Source: Anoplopoma fimbria
Taxonomy: Eukaryota > Chordata > Actinopteri > Perciformes > Anoplopomatidae
Assembly: GCF_027596085.1 (NCBI RefSeq)
Contig: NC_072465.1
Location: 21,348,707-21,412,706, forward strand
Length of the DNA stretch: 64,000 nucleotides
Direction: 5' to 3'
Every line of letters begins with the position of its first letter. Position 1 is the stretch's first letter. Below are positions 1-25,524 of this stretch, piece after piece. A program made the position numbers and the translations under genes. The notes under the pieces were generated by a model. That model had not been told where the DNA came from and made no database searches. It saw only the letters and a list, made by a program, of their open reading frames with translations.

Positions 1-3000
1 TCATAAATGAATATGCAAATATCACAGAATGTCAAAACACATGCCTGAGTCATGCTCTGATGCAAGAGCAGCCAGGATGCCAGGCAGCTATCTCTGCACC
101 AGTAATGCCTGAAGAACAGAAGCTTTACCATGAACAAGTGAGAGCTGGGAGCTTTCGGCCAGAACCACGCAGGTTTGGGATTTGCAAACGTCATGTAAGG
201 CATGGAGGGACCGTTTGAGAGTGAAAATTTAAACATTATAAACCGAAAAAAAGATTGGCAAAGAGCAAAAGTACAAGAGACATAGCACAGAAAAAGAGAG
301 AAACCTGGTCTTACATATTCTCCCCCTCTAGCTGAAAGGATCAAGACTTTCACCCATGTCATCATCCTCTGGCAAACCAGATTCATCATCATCATCACCA
401 TCAGTGGATCCCTTCTGGACCTCTCAGTCCCATTTCCCAACATCCTGAAAACAGGCCTTCTTGTTCCAATGCCGTCTTGGTAAAAACTTATAACCTGAAA
501 TTTAAAACAGCATCATTTTATTGATTCGGGAACCGTAAAGTGCCAGATTGTGTAACACTGACAGGTCTGAGCACTGCATTCTGGGGACACACCTGCGGTA
601 ACTCTCTGAAGTTCCTGACAGTAAGGAAGAATGACTAACACAGCTAACACTTAATGTGTTTGATTGCTTAAGTACTGGATTTAATATTGAAAAATATGTT
701 TCATGAGTCACCTGAGATTTCAGTTGGGGTGCTGCCATTTTCATTAAGCTGCCAAAGAAGCAATAGATCAGAAAATGTGAAGGTAAACTTAGTTAAAGAC
801 ATTATTTTCAGGTCTGTGACAGGACATGGACTCATGCATGGTTAGATTCACTACACACGCATCCACACCCTTAAAGTTACACCCAAGACCCAACTCGTCT
901 TTTGTTGATTCTGGCAGACCTTGCGGACGAATGCGGTAGTGTTCCTGAGCACCAGAATCCTTTTAGAAAACCTCTCATTTTACTGCAGGAGAGTATGAAT
1001 GTCTGCCCAGCTCTGTCCTGGTTCTGGTTCTCCTGCGTCTCTCTTCCCAGCAACAGAGGAGGAGGAGACGCTGCTGCCTGGTGCTGAGATCTCTTCCTCC
1101 CGCCAAAGCGTCCCACTGCAAGTCGAAGGCGGCAGCAAAACTGGCTCTGGGTTCCAGCTTTGAGCTGGTCTTTGCTGGAGGCCTCGGTGATTGAGCTGAA
1201 GGAGTTTCTGGTAAACCTACATGCATTTAAGGTAATTTCACGTGGAATACGATGCAGTGGCACCAATGACAAGTATCAGGAATAACTACACAGGAATAGC
1301 CAATATTTGCACAGAATGTCATCGCGTTCCTGTTCTTCACAGTAACTTACATTTGCACTCCATATGCTACATAAAGATCTCCCTACTTCCTGTTTAAGCA
1401 CAGAACAGTGGAATTGTAAATCATGAGGTGCTGAATAGACAAATATGGATAAAATTCCTTGGAAGTTTTTGTCAAGTTATGTGAACATGAGGTTGTATTA
1501 TGTTTTTAAAATAACTACCAATGCAGTTTTTCTAGTGAGGAAAGTCTCAGTTCTTTATTGTTTTTATCAAGTTTTATTTATGTAATTACAAAGATCGCGA
1601 CCATCTGTCACCTACTGTAAGAATCTAAGAAGCTTTCAAAATTCATTTTATGTTGGTTCATGGATGATTGATAGTGTAAATGTCAAAAATGGATCAGCAT
1701 GAAGGTGTTGAATCTCCAGAAAATCTAAAATGTATTTAGATTGGCCACAAAAAGAAAAATCATAAACTAATTTATTAGGTTTATCACTTTTGGCCCTCTG
1801 CAGACAGTTAATGAGAAACAACCTTCTGGTTCAAACAACACTGTCCTTAAGCCATTTTCCTGGAGAGGGAAAAACACACAAACCCAATGTCCCGCATTGG
1901 CCTTAAGCCCTGAACCCTCGGGGACTTGACTGACGTCACCTGGTAAATGGTTGAGCGTGAGAGCCTTCAAGGGTTTGAAATGGTATAAACACAAAAGGGA
2001 CAGCACTTTGTAGCAAAATATCACAACGAAGCCCTCACAGACTCTGCAGCAGCACATCGCTGTCTGTGAACCTGTGAGTGTGGTGATTGGGATTAGGTCT
2101 GACCAACCAGTTAGTTGGTTGTCTTCCATGACCTTTTATGTCCTGTCACCTGCTATCTTTGGCCAATCAGGGAGGCTCTCTGGAGTTAGTGCCACTTAAA
2201 CCCAGGTGGCATCAATCTCCCCTAATTTGGAGCCAATTGGTAATCAAATGCCATTTTGACAAAAGATATTAATCACTAGTAGCTTCTCAAGAGTTGTAAG
2301 CAAAACATAAATGTAAAGAATTTCCTTCTTTAAAACTGATGAACATTACAGCAGGAAAAAACCCACAAAGACATTTTAAAAGGGAAGCACACTCCTTTAT
2401 CCTTAAAGGTCAGGTAGTTCAGGGAATTAAAGTCCCCCTACAGAAAACCTGTGTTTTCTCTAGAAAGACTAAACACAAGCATTTCTCAGACATAAAAAGT
2501 TAACGGCTCATCTAAATGTTGAATAGATGCGCGAGAGGAATGTGCACCTTCCTCTCAGCATACGTACCACTCAAAGCAATTATATACTGTATGTGGAGTG
2601 GAGGAAGCAGGCTACATGACATTATACATTTTGTTCACACTTGATTTTCTGACAATAACACACTAGGATAAATTCAGTTTCATATCTGAGTCAAATGTCA
2701 AATGTCCGACTAGAAGATGAATCTTTTGAGTGTCTTGTTCCGTCAGAACGTAATCACTTTTACAGAAAACCTTTGCTGTGGTTGTTCTTGTTTGTTGCAG
2801 CAGCAGATATCCAAAAATCCTGTTATGTCCAGAGCTGGAAATTTGTAAGAGCTTATAGGAACATTTGAGGGTTAATCTACAAAGAAGGAAAGTTAAGAGG
2901 GCACGTTTTCATTCTCTCTATGTTGCAATAAGCACAGTTACAGTGACAAGCACATGGATCTATACACAACCACACACACATACACACCATGACTTGCACA

Positions 3001-3120
3001 CACATTCACAAACATGCACACACACTCTCAGATGTGGATGGAAATAATTAGAGTAGAACAAAGCTGAAAAATTAAAGTGGGGAGGAAATGTTGAAAACAC
3101 AAGTTTGGTAAATGACCTCA
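1..3120. other. Non-coding flank, no gene seen
   Basis: No open frame here resembles a known protein or has convincing splice sites. The sequence is mixed AT-rich single-copy-looking DNA. A short CA-rich patch lies near 2970-3030. This is the far left part of the gene-free region on the 3' side of tfap2c. Confidence 0.6.
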
Positions 3121-3126
3121 TAAACA

Positions 3127-3160
3127 CCCCGTCCTCTCTCTCCCCCTTCTCTCTCCCCCT

Positions 3161-3213
<53 letters not shown>

Positions 3214-3227
3214 AACACACACACACA
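3127..3227. repeat. CT-rich tract passing into (AC)n
   Basis: A polypyrimidine block with a pure (CT)n core at about 3161-3210 runs directly into a short (AC)n stretch at 3211-3227. Further CT-rich patches follow at about 3307-3368 and 3512-3575. Apparent open frames across this area are only translations of the simple repeat. Confidence 0.9.
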
Positions 3228-3839
3228 GTGTTTTACAATCATTTCAGTTTTCTTTCCTCTGCTTTGTTGTGTGATGTAAATGAAGGACATCAAAAGACCC
3301 TCTTTTCGCTCTCTCTCTCTTTCTCCCTCTATCTCTTTTCTCTCTCTCTCTTTCTCTCCTCTCTCTCCCACCGCCAGTCCTGCTTGGCTTACCCTTCTCA
3401 TCTGGTACTCATATGGGCTTCATTCCCCCCTACTGCAATCCAGCCCAAAACTATTTCCTCTTTCAATTTCCAGGGGAAGTTGTTAAATGGTTTCTCAACC
3501 AAACAAGCCTTTTTTCTCTCTCTCTCTCTCTGTCTCTCTCTCCCCGTCTCTCTCTCTCTCCCTCTTTTCTTTCTCAGCTACCTTTTGTAAGGCGACTCAT
3601 ATGGGGCCTGCAATGAGCCCTGCGTTGTTTAGCAAGCAATAATGAACTACCAAGCAATAAAGCTGGAGCAGAGGAAATAAACATTGCCACGCTGAAATGA
3701 TAACAAATATGCTGAAACTTCCAATTAAGAACTCTATTCACCTACATAAATACACTTAACAAGGGATGTTAACATGTAAATAGACTCATTACAAAAGTGA
3801 TACTGTTAAGTAGTTAAAGCATCCTATGTTACACTCAAG

Positions 3840-3843
<4 letters not shown>

Positions 3844-3873
<30 letters not shown>
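3844..3873. repeat. (CA)n microsatellite
   Basis: About 15 CA units, followed by interrupted CA-rich sequence up to 3887. Confidence 0.9.
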
Positions 3874-3878
<5 letters not shown>

Positions 3879-4365
3879 ATACACACAGCCTCTTTGTCCC
3901 GAGTATGCAGTCAGGCGGGAAGGCGAGCTGTAGCCACAGGGCCAGAGAAGCATGCTCATCTGAAGGACAAACGCTAACCGGGCAGACTTTGCTCATCTCC
4001 CTCCATCCCTCTCCCTCCGCTCCACCCTGCTCGCCGCCTGCTCTGTGCCCTCTAACCTCGCTACCAGTACAGTGAACAGAGAAAGAGGGAGATCTATAAA
4101 TCCACCCCCTCCACCGCACTCCTCTCCATCCACCCCCCGTTTGTCGGTGGAGAAGGCGATGCGAGGCGAGGCTGGAGGTGGTGTGTAGCAGGTCTTCAGA
4201 GTAAGCTGTGATGACAGGTGTCACTGAGTCTCATGGGCGGACCTGTGACGAGTGTCCTGCTCACTTACAATCCTCACTTTGGCGCTTTTCACAAGTCACG
4301 AACTGATGAGTGCCAAAAGAGGTGGTACGAGGATTCATTTGCCCGATTTGTGTTTCCTTTACGCT

Positions 4366-4366
<1 letters not shown>

Positions 4367-4408
<42 letters not shown>
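4367..4408. repeat. (GT)n microsatellite
   Basis: About 21 uninterrupted GT units. A smaller (CA)n tract follows at 4538-4564, so the two tracts are complementary and could pair in single-stranded DNA. Confidence 0.9.
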
Positions 4409-4409
<1 letters not shown>

Positions 4410-4537
4410 TCAGACACAAGCATGAGCACGCGCAGATGGGAGCGCATGCATGCCCATGAAAAGAGTCTGAACCCCTCCATCCCCGCACGGGCAAATTTAG
4501 ATACGGGTGTACATGTGCATTAATCCACACATATATG

Positions 4538-4564
4538 CACACACACACACACACACACACACAC
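4538..4564. repeat. (CA)n microsatellite
   Basis: Short CA tract, complementary to the GT tract about 130 bp to its left. Confidence 0.85.
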
Positions 4565-6930
<2,366 letters not shown>

Positions 6931-7270
6931 CGGTTGACTTTGTGCAGCACTGCAGGAAGACACAGCCATGTCCCGTTTGTCACGCCTGGACTCTGTCTCA
7001 GACTTGTCACTGCTTTGATCTCCGACTGCACAAGCGCCTCTTAGGAGCCTCACGAATTAGGTTAATTTGCACTAATAACGAGGGTATTTTAAATGTCTTA
7101 ATGAGGGCTGTTGACGTAGACCTTGACTGCCCATTGTCTCAAAAATAATTAATGAAGGGCCTGGCCGATATGTGTCATATATGACTTATGTGGGAAGGAA
7201 AGAAATAATGAATAACTGCCAAGCTATGAATTTCCTGCAATGAACTTAATGAACCACTCATGTGCTTATG
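6931..7270. promoter_or_regulatory. Candidate conserved non-coding element
   Basis: This is a non-repetitive stretch of balanced composition between AT-rich spacers. It is dense in homeodomain-type cores: AATTAGGTTAATT near 7056, TTAATGAG near 7098, and AATAATTAATGAAG near 7144. It also holds an AATGAAC/AATGAACC pair near 7240. It has no credible reading frame. Calling it regulatory is inference from its texture and its position in the gene-free flank of a developmental transcription factor. Confidence 0.25.
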
Positions 7271-7489
7271 GATCTTTTTAGTGAGTTCATATTTATCCTT
7301 TTTGGCTTTGCTTTTTATTGTATCTTATTTTTATTTGATTATCATTTATTTAAGAACAGACCATTACATCAAGAGCTTTTTTTTGTTTTGTTTTACATAT
7401 ACTGTGTGACATTTTACCAGACTCTATTGTGTAAGTAGTTTTGCCTGTACACTGTCTCCTGCGCTAACCATCTCCACACAGGCTCAGGA

Positions 7490-7650
7490 CGCTCAGAGAG
7501 GACATTTGCATTTATGCAGATTAAATTAATCTGTTGATCTCCATGTCTGTCTAATGAAGAAGGCACCGTGGTGTGTAGATATGAATGTCTGTATGCATGA
7601 GGAGGATGGGTTAATTAGGGAAAATGCGCCCGGGCTTCCCTAAAAGGTCA
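7490..7650. promoter_or_regulatory. Candidate conserved non-coding element
   Basis: Short single-copy-looking block containing an octamer-like TTTGCATTTATGCA at about 7504 and the homeodomain-type sites GATTAAATTAATC and GGTTAATTAGGG. It has no reading frame. Function is inferred only. Confidence 0.22.
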
Positions 7651-7790
7651 CACTTTGCCAAAGGCTTGAATACATTCTCTGCTTTTGACATGCCACAAAG
7701 TGACAAGTGCAATGACAGATTTTTTTATTTTTTTTTTACTTTTAGAAAAAGAGAGAGAAAGAGATGGTGAAAGATGTTCAGGGCTTGGTT

Positions 7791-7795
<5 letters not shown>

Positions 7796-7832
<37 letters not shown>
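7796..7832. repeat. (AT)n microsatellite
   Basis: About 18 AT units, self-complementary and able to extrude as a cruciform. Confidence 0.95.
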
Positions 7833-7837
<5 letters not shown>

Positions 7838-9835
7838 GTTCCAGTGGTCCCTCTCATTAATACATAGCCCATGGAGGGTTAATCTTAATTCATTACTTTA
7901 ATTAATTTAGGCCTATTATGTGCGTTGTTGAAGAATTCCGCTTACTTGAACAGAAAGCCGTAGGCTGCCTCAGATTTCACAATCTTTAAAATAATGACAT
8001 TTCTTCTAATTTTGAATATTGTCATCAACACAAATATTGTTTCAAACATGACAAGTGTTGAAAACAACACCTCCATTTTTCGAAAGAGCACAGAACTCAT
8101 CACAAGACTCAAACATTGGTGTGAAAACATCTTTCCTTGCTTCATATTTTCTTTGGATGTCACTTCCCACGCCGGCTCCGTTGTCTGATGGTTATGGCTC
8201 CTCGTCTCATCAAATTATTCAAATACAGCCTACCTGGCCTGACAGCCACCGGCTGATATTCACGCACATATTCGTGTGGCTTCCTACCATAAATGGAAGG
8301 GAAGCTAAAGGAAAGAAAACTCACATTGACTACCTCACCAAAATGAGAACATGATACTAGTTATATGAGCCCACTAAAACATGTGTAAGGTCGGGTTTAA
8401 AGTGTTTTAATACCCCTTTCTAGAGGCATCAGCCTGCAATGGAAGGAATGATCAACATCTCATAATCTCTCTATCAATCTGTTGTCATCTGATGTCATCT
8501 GTTAGACCACAGCGTTGCTTTTTGATTCCCCCTCACCATGCTGAAAGATTCTCAGGACAAGTAAAACATTTTTCATGGTTTAATGTTTACGGCCACATGA
8601 TTGCCTCTAAAGATCTGTGACAGAGACATCGGCTTCTAAAAATATCAGTTCTGGTCTCATGCTGGAGGAGCTACGAGCATTTTGGTTTGACTATTTATGG
8701 ATAATGTTTCTTTGTTGACAAGTGATCTAATACTGATGTCAGTTGGGGCCTAATCACATATTTATAAAAGTGTATTTCACACAAAGAAATGGTATATTTG
8801 CTGCATATGACATTGATTTTAACTTCACTAATTGAATAATATTTTGTGTGCAGCTAACTAAAATCATAAGGTGTTCCATTGAAGTTAATATATCCCATTA
8901 ATCAAAGTTTTGACATCCTAAGAGATTACCAGGTAGTAATTACAGTAATAAAAAACAAAACAGAAATTGTTTGAAATTGAATTTATTTATCTATATCTCA
9001 TGTAGCGTAGTTTTTGCAGAAGTGACGATGATCGGATGATGTTCTGCTCATCGTGTACATCTCAGGGAGTCACTCTGCCAGTAAGCAAAAACACTATCAC
9101 TCTCAATTTGAATGATTTGTTGGTGGCACGGCAAAGTCTCAACACAGGAACTGCTTACAGATTTCATTCAACAAGGTCAAGAAGGAAACTTGGGCAACAC
9201 ATTTTTGCTTTGGTTTTGTACGTTATTAAGAACATGTCGGGGTCTACAAAAAAGTATTTTCAGTGTTTCAGTAATAGACACATAAGTAAATAATACTATT
9301 AAATGCTTTTGTATTGCTTGGCATTGCTGTAAAACTACACTCCTATTGTAAAGCTCAAAGAAGTTTGTAAATAGCATGTGGTGAAAATTAGAGGCAGTAT
9401 ACAGAACCAGTACCAAACGAGTGTCACGCTTCTTCTTCTACAATTTCTCTTTCTCTCAGTCCTTCATTTCCCCACAAGCCAAATTTGCACAAAAACCTTT
9501 CAAAGCTCACCCTTGCTAAATACCCTCTAGTGCGTCCGACTGCTGTCTTTTTCATAGTGTACATCAAACAAATGGATTTGAATCAGTCATTCTGGATGAA
9601 AACAAACAGGGCAGATACAGAGGACTCAGAGCAGTTGCAACAATCCTGCTGGGATTTTGCAGTTCGAGTGCAGTTATTCACTAATATACAACAAACATAA
9701 ATATATAAGATTTATGTGTAATATAGTACAGACACACCAAGTACACTTTACTTGCCATTAAGTTGATGTTGAAGGAATGTTTTTAGAGTCTTGCACTTTA
9801 GATCAGAGATGACATAAGCAGTGTATCATGATTGA
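7833..9835. other. Non-coding flank, no gene seen
   Basis: AT-rich sequence with short overlapping open frames on both strands, none recognisable. No defined repeat ends were seen. Confidence 0.5.
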
Positions 9836-10065
9836 CCTCAGTGTTGGTTTGTGGATGCATTTCTATCAATCAGCTCCTGTATAAATAAGTCAGGCTTTCT
9901 AAACACACTTCTAATCATCCTTAAAGATTTGGCTCGGCCTATTATCTGCTCCGAGCGAGCTCTGTATCTAAAAGCACCCAAGATAATAGTGAGTGGGCTG
10001 GTATTAACGGATTCCATACCAGCTATTGTGATGCACCATGAATCTTGATGAGCCAAATCCCTCTC
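9836..10065. promoter_or_regulatory. Candidate conserved non-coding element
   Basis: A compositionally even, non-repetitive block that is open in frames on both strands but has no protein resemblance. It carries a GATA/PBX-like TATCAATCAG near 9863, AATCATCC near 9911 and AGATAATAG near 9980. Being open on both strands is often seen in conserved non-coding DNA. The call rests on inference. Confidence 0.22.
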
Positions 10066-13571
<3,506 letters not shown>

Positions 13572-13721
13572 TGACAACAAGGGGACCCTCAAACGCCTCC
13601 CAAGGGCTCCACTCCTAATTGGTTAATTAATCCTCACAGAGCTCGTCTGCAAGGCCAGGGGCGCTCAGTGTGGGGAGGGAGGGAGAGAGGTAAGGACAGA
13701 AGGCTGGAGGGATGTGGGGGA

Positions 13722-14874
<1,153 letters not shown>

Positions 14875-14958
<84 letters not shown>
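14875..14958. repeat. Long (CA)n microsatellite
   Basis: About 42 uninterrupted CA units, opposite in orientation to the two TG tracts further left. Confidence 0.97.
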
Positions 14959-16910
<1,952 letters not shown>

Positions 16911-17053
16911 CGTCTTGTCTCCTCAGACATCAAGGAACAAGGCGAGGAGTGTCAGAAGTCATTTGGCCACGATGGAGCCACACGGCACGCTGCCATTCAC
17001 TTCGAATCAGCCGCACACTGAGAGATCCAGCTCAGCCTGGGGGCACTGCCACT

Positions 17054-17054
<1 letters not shown>

Positions 17055-17085
<31 letters not shown>
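17055..17085. repeat. (CA)n microsatellite
   Basis: About 15 CA units, followed by CA-rich and C-rich sequence to about 17330. Confidence 0.9.
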
Positions 17086-17087
<2 letters not shown>

Positions 17088-17795
17088 TACACACCTCTTT
17101 CACCCCACCTCATTCTGCCTCACAGACACACCAAACACAGGATCCCTACCACGCCTCATCACCCAGCCCCTGGCCACCCCTCTTGACCTGCCTGGACACA
17201 CACATGCACCAAAAAATGCGCTTAAACACAGACACCTAGAATCTCGATATACACACACTGACACACTGGGATGTCAAGAAACACACACATTTAATGCACA
17301 CGCACGTGCACCAGACAAGCCCTGTCTCTCCCACTTATTTTTCCCTTCATCCTCTACCTTTGCACAGATTTCTTTCCTTCCCCACTGACTTCGCTGTCTC
17401 CTTCCTTCCTTCCTCTACCTCCTCGTCCTCGTCCTCCCCCCCCCCTCCGCCTGTCGGAGATTTCAGAGAAAATAGCTGAAGGCCAGATTAGAGGTTGGCT
17501 GCCTCTTTGCGTTACCAGCAAAGATAAATATTCCCAGGATGACTAGCATTGCCCGGAGGATGTTTATGTGTGTACATGCTGCTCTACAACCCCCCAACCC
17601 CCCCCCCCGACTCCCACATTGACACATGTATGTGAGCACATGTGCTAGTTTAAAACACACACATCTCCTCTATGCTCAGTGTGACACAGTAGATTGAGCA
17701 GAGGGAGATCACCAACATTCACCTCTCTGTTACAGGCTTAACTCACTGTTACCTGTAGACTCACTGAAGCGCCCTCATCAGTGTTTGTGCCAAGT
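17086..17795. other. Non-coding, CA- and C-rich
   Basis: Degenerate CA-rich sequence gives way to pyrimidine-rich sequence with C runs at about 17437-17447 and 17597-17608. No gene was seen. Confidence 0.5.
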
Positions 17796-17812
17796 TTGTG
17801 TGTGTGTGTGTG

Positions 17813-17879
<67 letters not shown>
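17796..17879. repeat. (TG)n microsatellite
   Basis: About 41 TG units with one TT interruption near 17813. An (AT)n tract follows at 17993-18011. Confidence 0.95.
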
Positions 17880-17880
<1 letters not shown>

Positions 17881-17992
17881 CAGCCAGGTGCTAAACGCCA
17901 GCAACTGTGTGATGTCACAGTCAAAGGCTGAGTGAAGAATATGAAGATGAGGTTGTGAGTGTCTGTGTTGCAGTATGTTGATCTGTTTACAA

Positions 17993-18011
17993 ATATATAT
18001 ATATATATATA
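17993..18011. repeat. (AT)n microsatellite
   Basis: Short alternating AT run. Confidence 0.85.
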
Positions 18012-23388
<5,377 letters not shown>

Positions 23389-23630
23389 AGAGCCTTGTGC
23401 TACAGTGACCCCCAGCTCTGGAATGCCGTTTCTAAAGAGATCTTCCTCATCTTAGTTTCAACGCATTTTTTAAAAACACTGTAAAAAAAACTGCTTTTAA
23501 CAACCCCTGTTGACGTCTGCCACTGTCCTGCAGTGTTATGTGTTTTTATGCCTGATGTTTTCGAATTTAACTGGTGCTTCGGGTGTAGGAAACCACTTTG
23601 CAAATATAATTATCATCATTATCATCTTTC
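23389..23630 (+). mobile_element. 3' end of a non-LTR retrotransposon (L2/Rex1-like), degenerate
   Basis: The plus-strand frame from 23389 to the stop at 23482-23484 reads R-A-L-C-Y-S-D-P-Q-L-W-N-A-V-S-K-E-I, then a short helix ending FLKTL. This matches the C-terminal pattern of L2/Rex1-class reverse transcriptases (P-x-L-W-N-x-L-P, then F-K-x-x-L-K-T). The DNA after the stop ends in a CACTTTG-type segment and an irregular ATCATTATC tail near 23605-23630, as expected for the 3' UTR and short-repeat tail of such elements. Only the 3' end is recognisable, so it is a 5'-truncated dead copy. The family assignment is by motif only. Confidence 0.6.
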
Positions 23631-25316
23631 ATTCAGTCTCATTTCTTTTTTTTAATTACTTCTTTTAACTATACTCTGCCCCTTTCCTTAGCGGAATCCC
23701 ACATTTCTACATGTTTCTCTTCTGCTCTGTTATCTTTATTAGTGGAAAGTCAAAGTGCCTGAGGCCGGAGCTTAAACCATGCAGTACAGCTGGTTAGGGA
23801 CTGCCGGAGTAATGAGCTTTACCTTTAGCTGAACCATAAAGGCTGGTGCCTGCCTATGGGCATTTCTCCTCTGAAGTGAGGACAACACACAAACACATGA
23901 ATGTGTGCACTCGAAGCACCATCTCCCTGGTTGTAGCGACTCCCGTTCTCCAGTTTTAAATGTTTCATCCCTCATCATGTACAGCTTGAGACACGAGTTG
24001 TTGTTGGGGGGTGGGGGGATTTTTGAGTGACCACTGCTGACTCTTCAGATAGTTCAGTGTGTGCACTGTGAAGGCATTGATTCTCCAGAGATGTGTTTTG
24101 TTTGAGATGTTGTGTCCGTAAAGCCTCATGAGACTGTCCATACTGATGACACACCGTGGGAGATGATGCATCATGAGTGCAGAATGACATTTTAATGGGG
24201 AATAGATGTAAAACAAGTCCAGCGAGCGAGCGTGACAGAAGAGGTGAACACATATGCTGCATGTAATTTCGTTACAGTCAAGTCTTGTGGTTGTTATTGC
24301 TTTTTGCCATCAATTGCATGTAATTTGAACACAATGTGCATGACACTCTACAAGGGAAGTAAAAGACAAAGTCAAAAGAGTGAAAATGATATTAACTGCT
24401 TATGACCAGCAAGAATAAGCCTCAAGAAGAGGTGCTATTTTGAACAGCAACAGCTGGACTTTTAATAAGTCTGCCTGTCGTTTAGACTAAATTAGGCTGC
24501 TGTCATACATAGTTCATAGCTATACCTACAAAACGTAATGCACTAGAATTCATTTATAACCCACATAATCAATTTCTATGTGAATGGGTTGGTCTAAAAA
24601 CACCAGACTTTAACCCAGGAAACTTTGTGAAACCAAAAGACAATGTTGACTTATTTTTCATGAAACTTTCATAAATAACGTTACTTCCATCGTTATGTTA
24701 ACCCAAACGTTGATTTATTTGTTACATCATTTCTGTACGTAACCAAGTCGTGTTGTTGCCTTAACACCACAGAATGCTTGACACAAAAACTACAAAATAA
24801 CTATTTGTAAGATATCAAACCAACCATTGTGTGAGGATACTTTGACTAAATTAATTAATGAGGAGACAATATGTGCTAGAATCTACGTTGGTTAACTCTT
24901 TTGCCAAACAACTTCCTGAACCGACTGATGTACTGCCGTGTAGCGTGTCCTCGACAACAGAGTAAATGCTAACCAAAAGTTGCTATTACATTCAGGCAGA
25001 AGGTCTTTACAGTCACATCCTTCCTTTAACATTGTGTTGAAGTAACATTAGGTTGTTGTGAGAAAAGCACTTTAATGGCAGCAGGTTGTTTCAGAGAAAC
25101 TCTCTTAAATGCTTCACCAATGTGAAGTGGCATTAACCTGGCATTAACTCCTGCTTTGCCCGTGCAGTCACAGCCTCCATTCACTGGGCTTGGGAATCAA
25201 CCATGTGTTGGTCAATGATGAGACGAAGCCCTGATGAACAGCGACTCACAGACAAATCAATAATCCCTGCTAATCCATAATCCCATTAATAGGAACACAA
25301 TGAGCAACAAATGTTA
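23631..25316. other. Non-coding, possibly old dispersed repeat at 24530-24960
   Basis: No gene was seen. The stretch from about 24530 to 24960, with its ACGTTAC / AACCCAAACGTTG / GTAACCAAGTCGTG wording, resembles degenerate dispersed repeats seen in teleost genomes, but I cannot define its ends. Confidence 0.3.
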
Positions 25317-25524
25317 CTTTTCAAGACTTATTTTCTATTGATCCATGAGAGACTTAAATAACAGTTATATGTGCTAAACCTCTTGAGAAACAAACACCTG
25401 AGTGACCGGTGACACCACATATGTAATCTTTTTGTTGTTGTACACTTTATGCTCATGATTTCTGACTCGGGTAAACGAGTAAAAGAGTACTGTGTGTAAA
25501 GCTCAGTACATTTGTGTTTACAGG
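25317..25524 (-). repeat. Inverted duplication copy A (empty Tc1 site)
   Basis: This 208-bp segment is the reverse complement of 29294-29450 joined to 31062-31117, with only three substitutions seen by eye. It carries the uninterrupted sequence into which a Tc1-like element has inserted in the other copy, so it is a natural empty site. No gene content was recognised. Confidence 0.9.

Noticed and set aside
1767..2129. 120-codon minus-strand frame in the left flank
   Set aside because: No recognisable domain, unusual composition for a protein, and no neighbouring exon-like segments.
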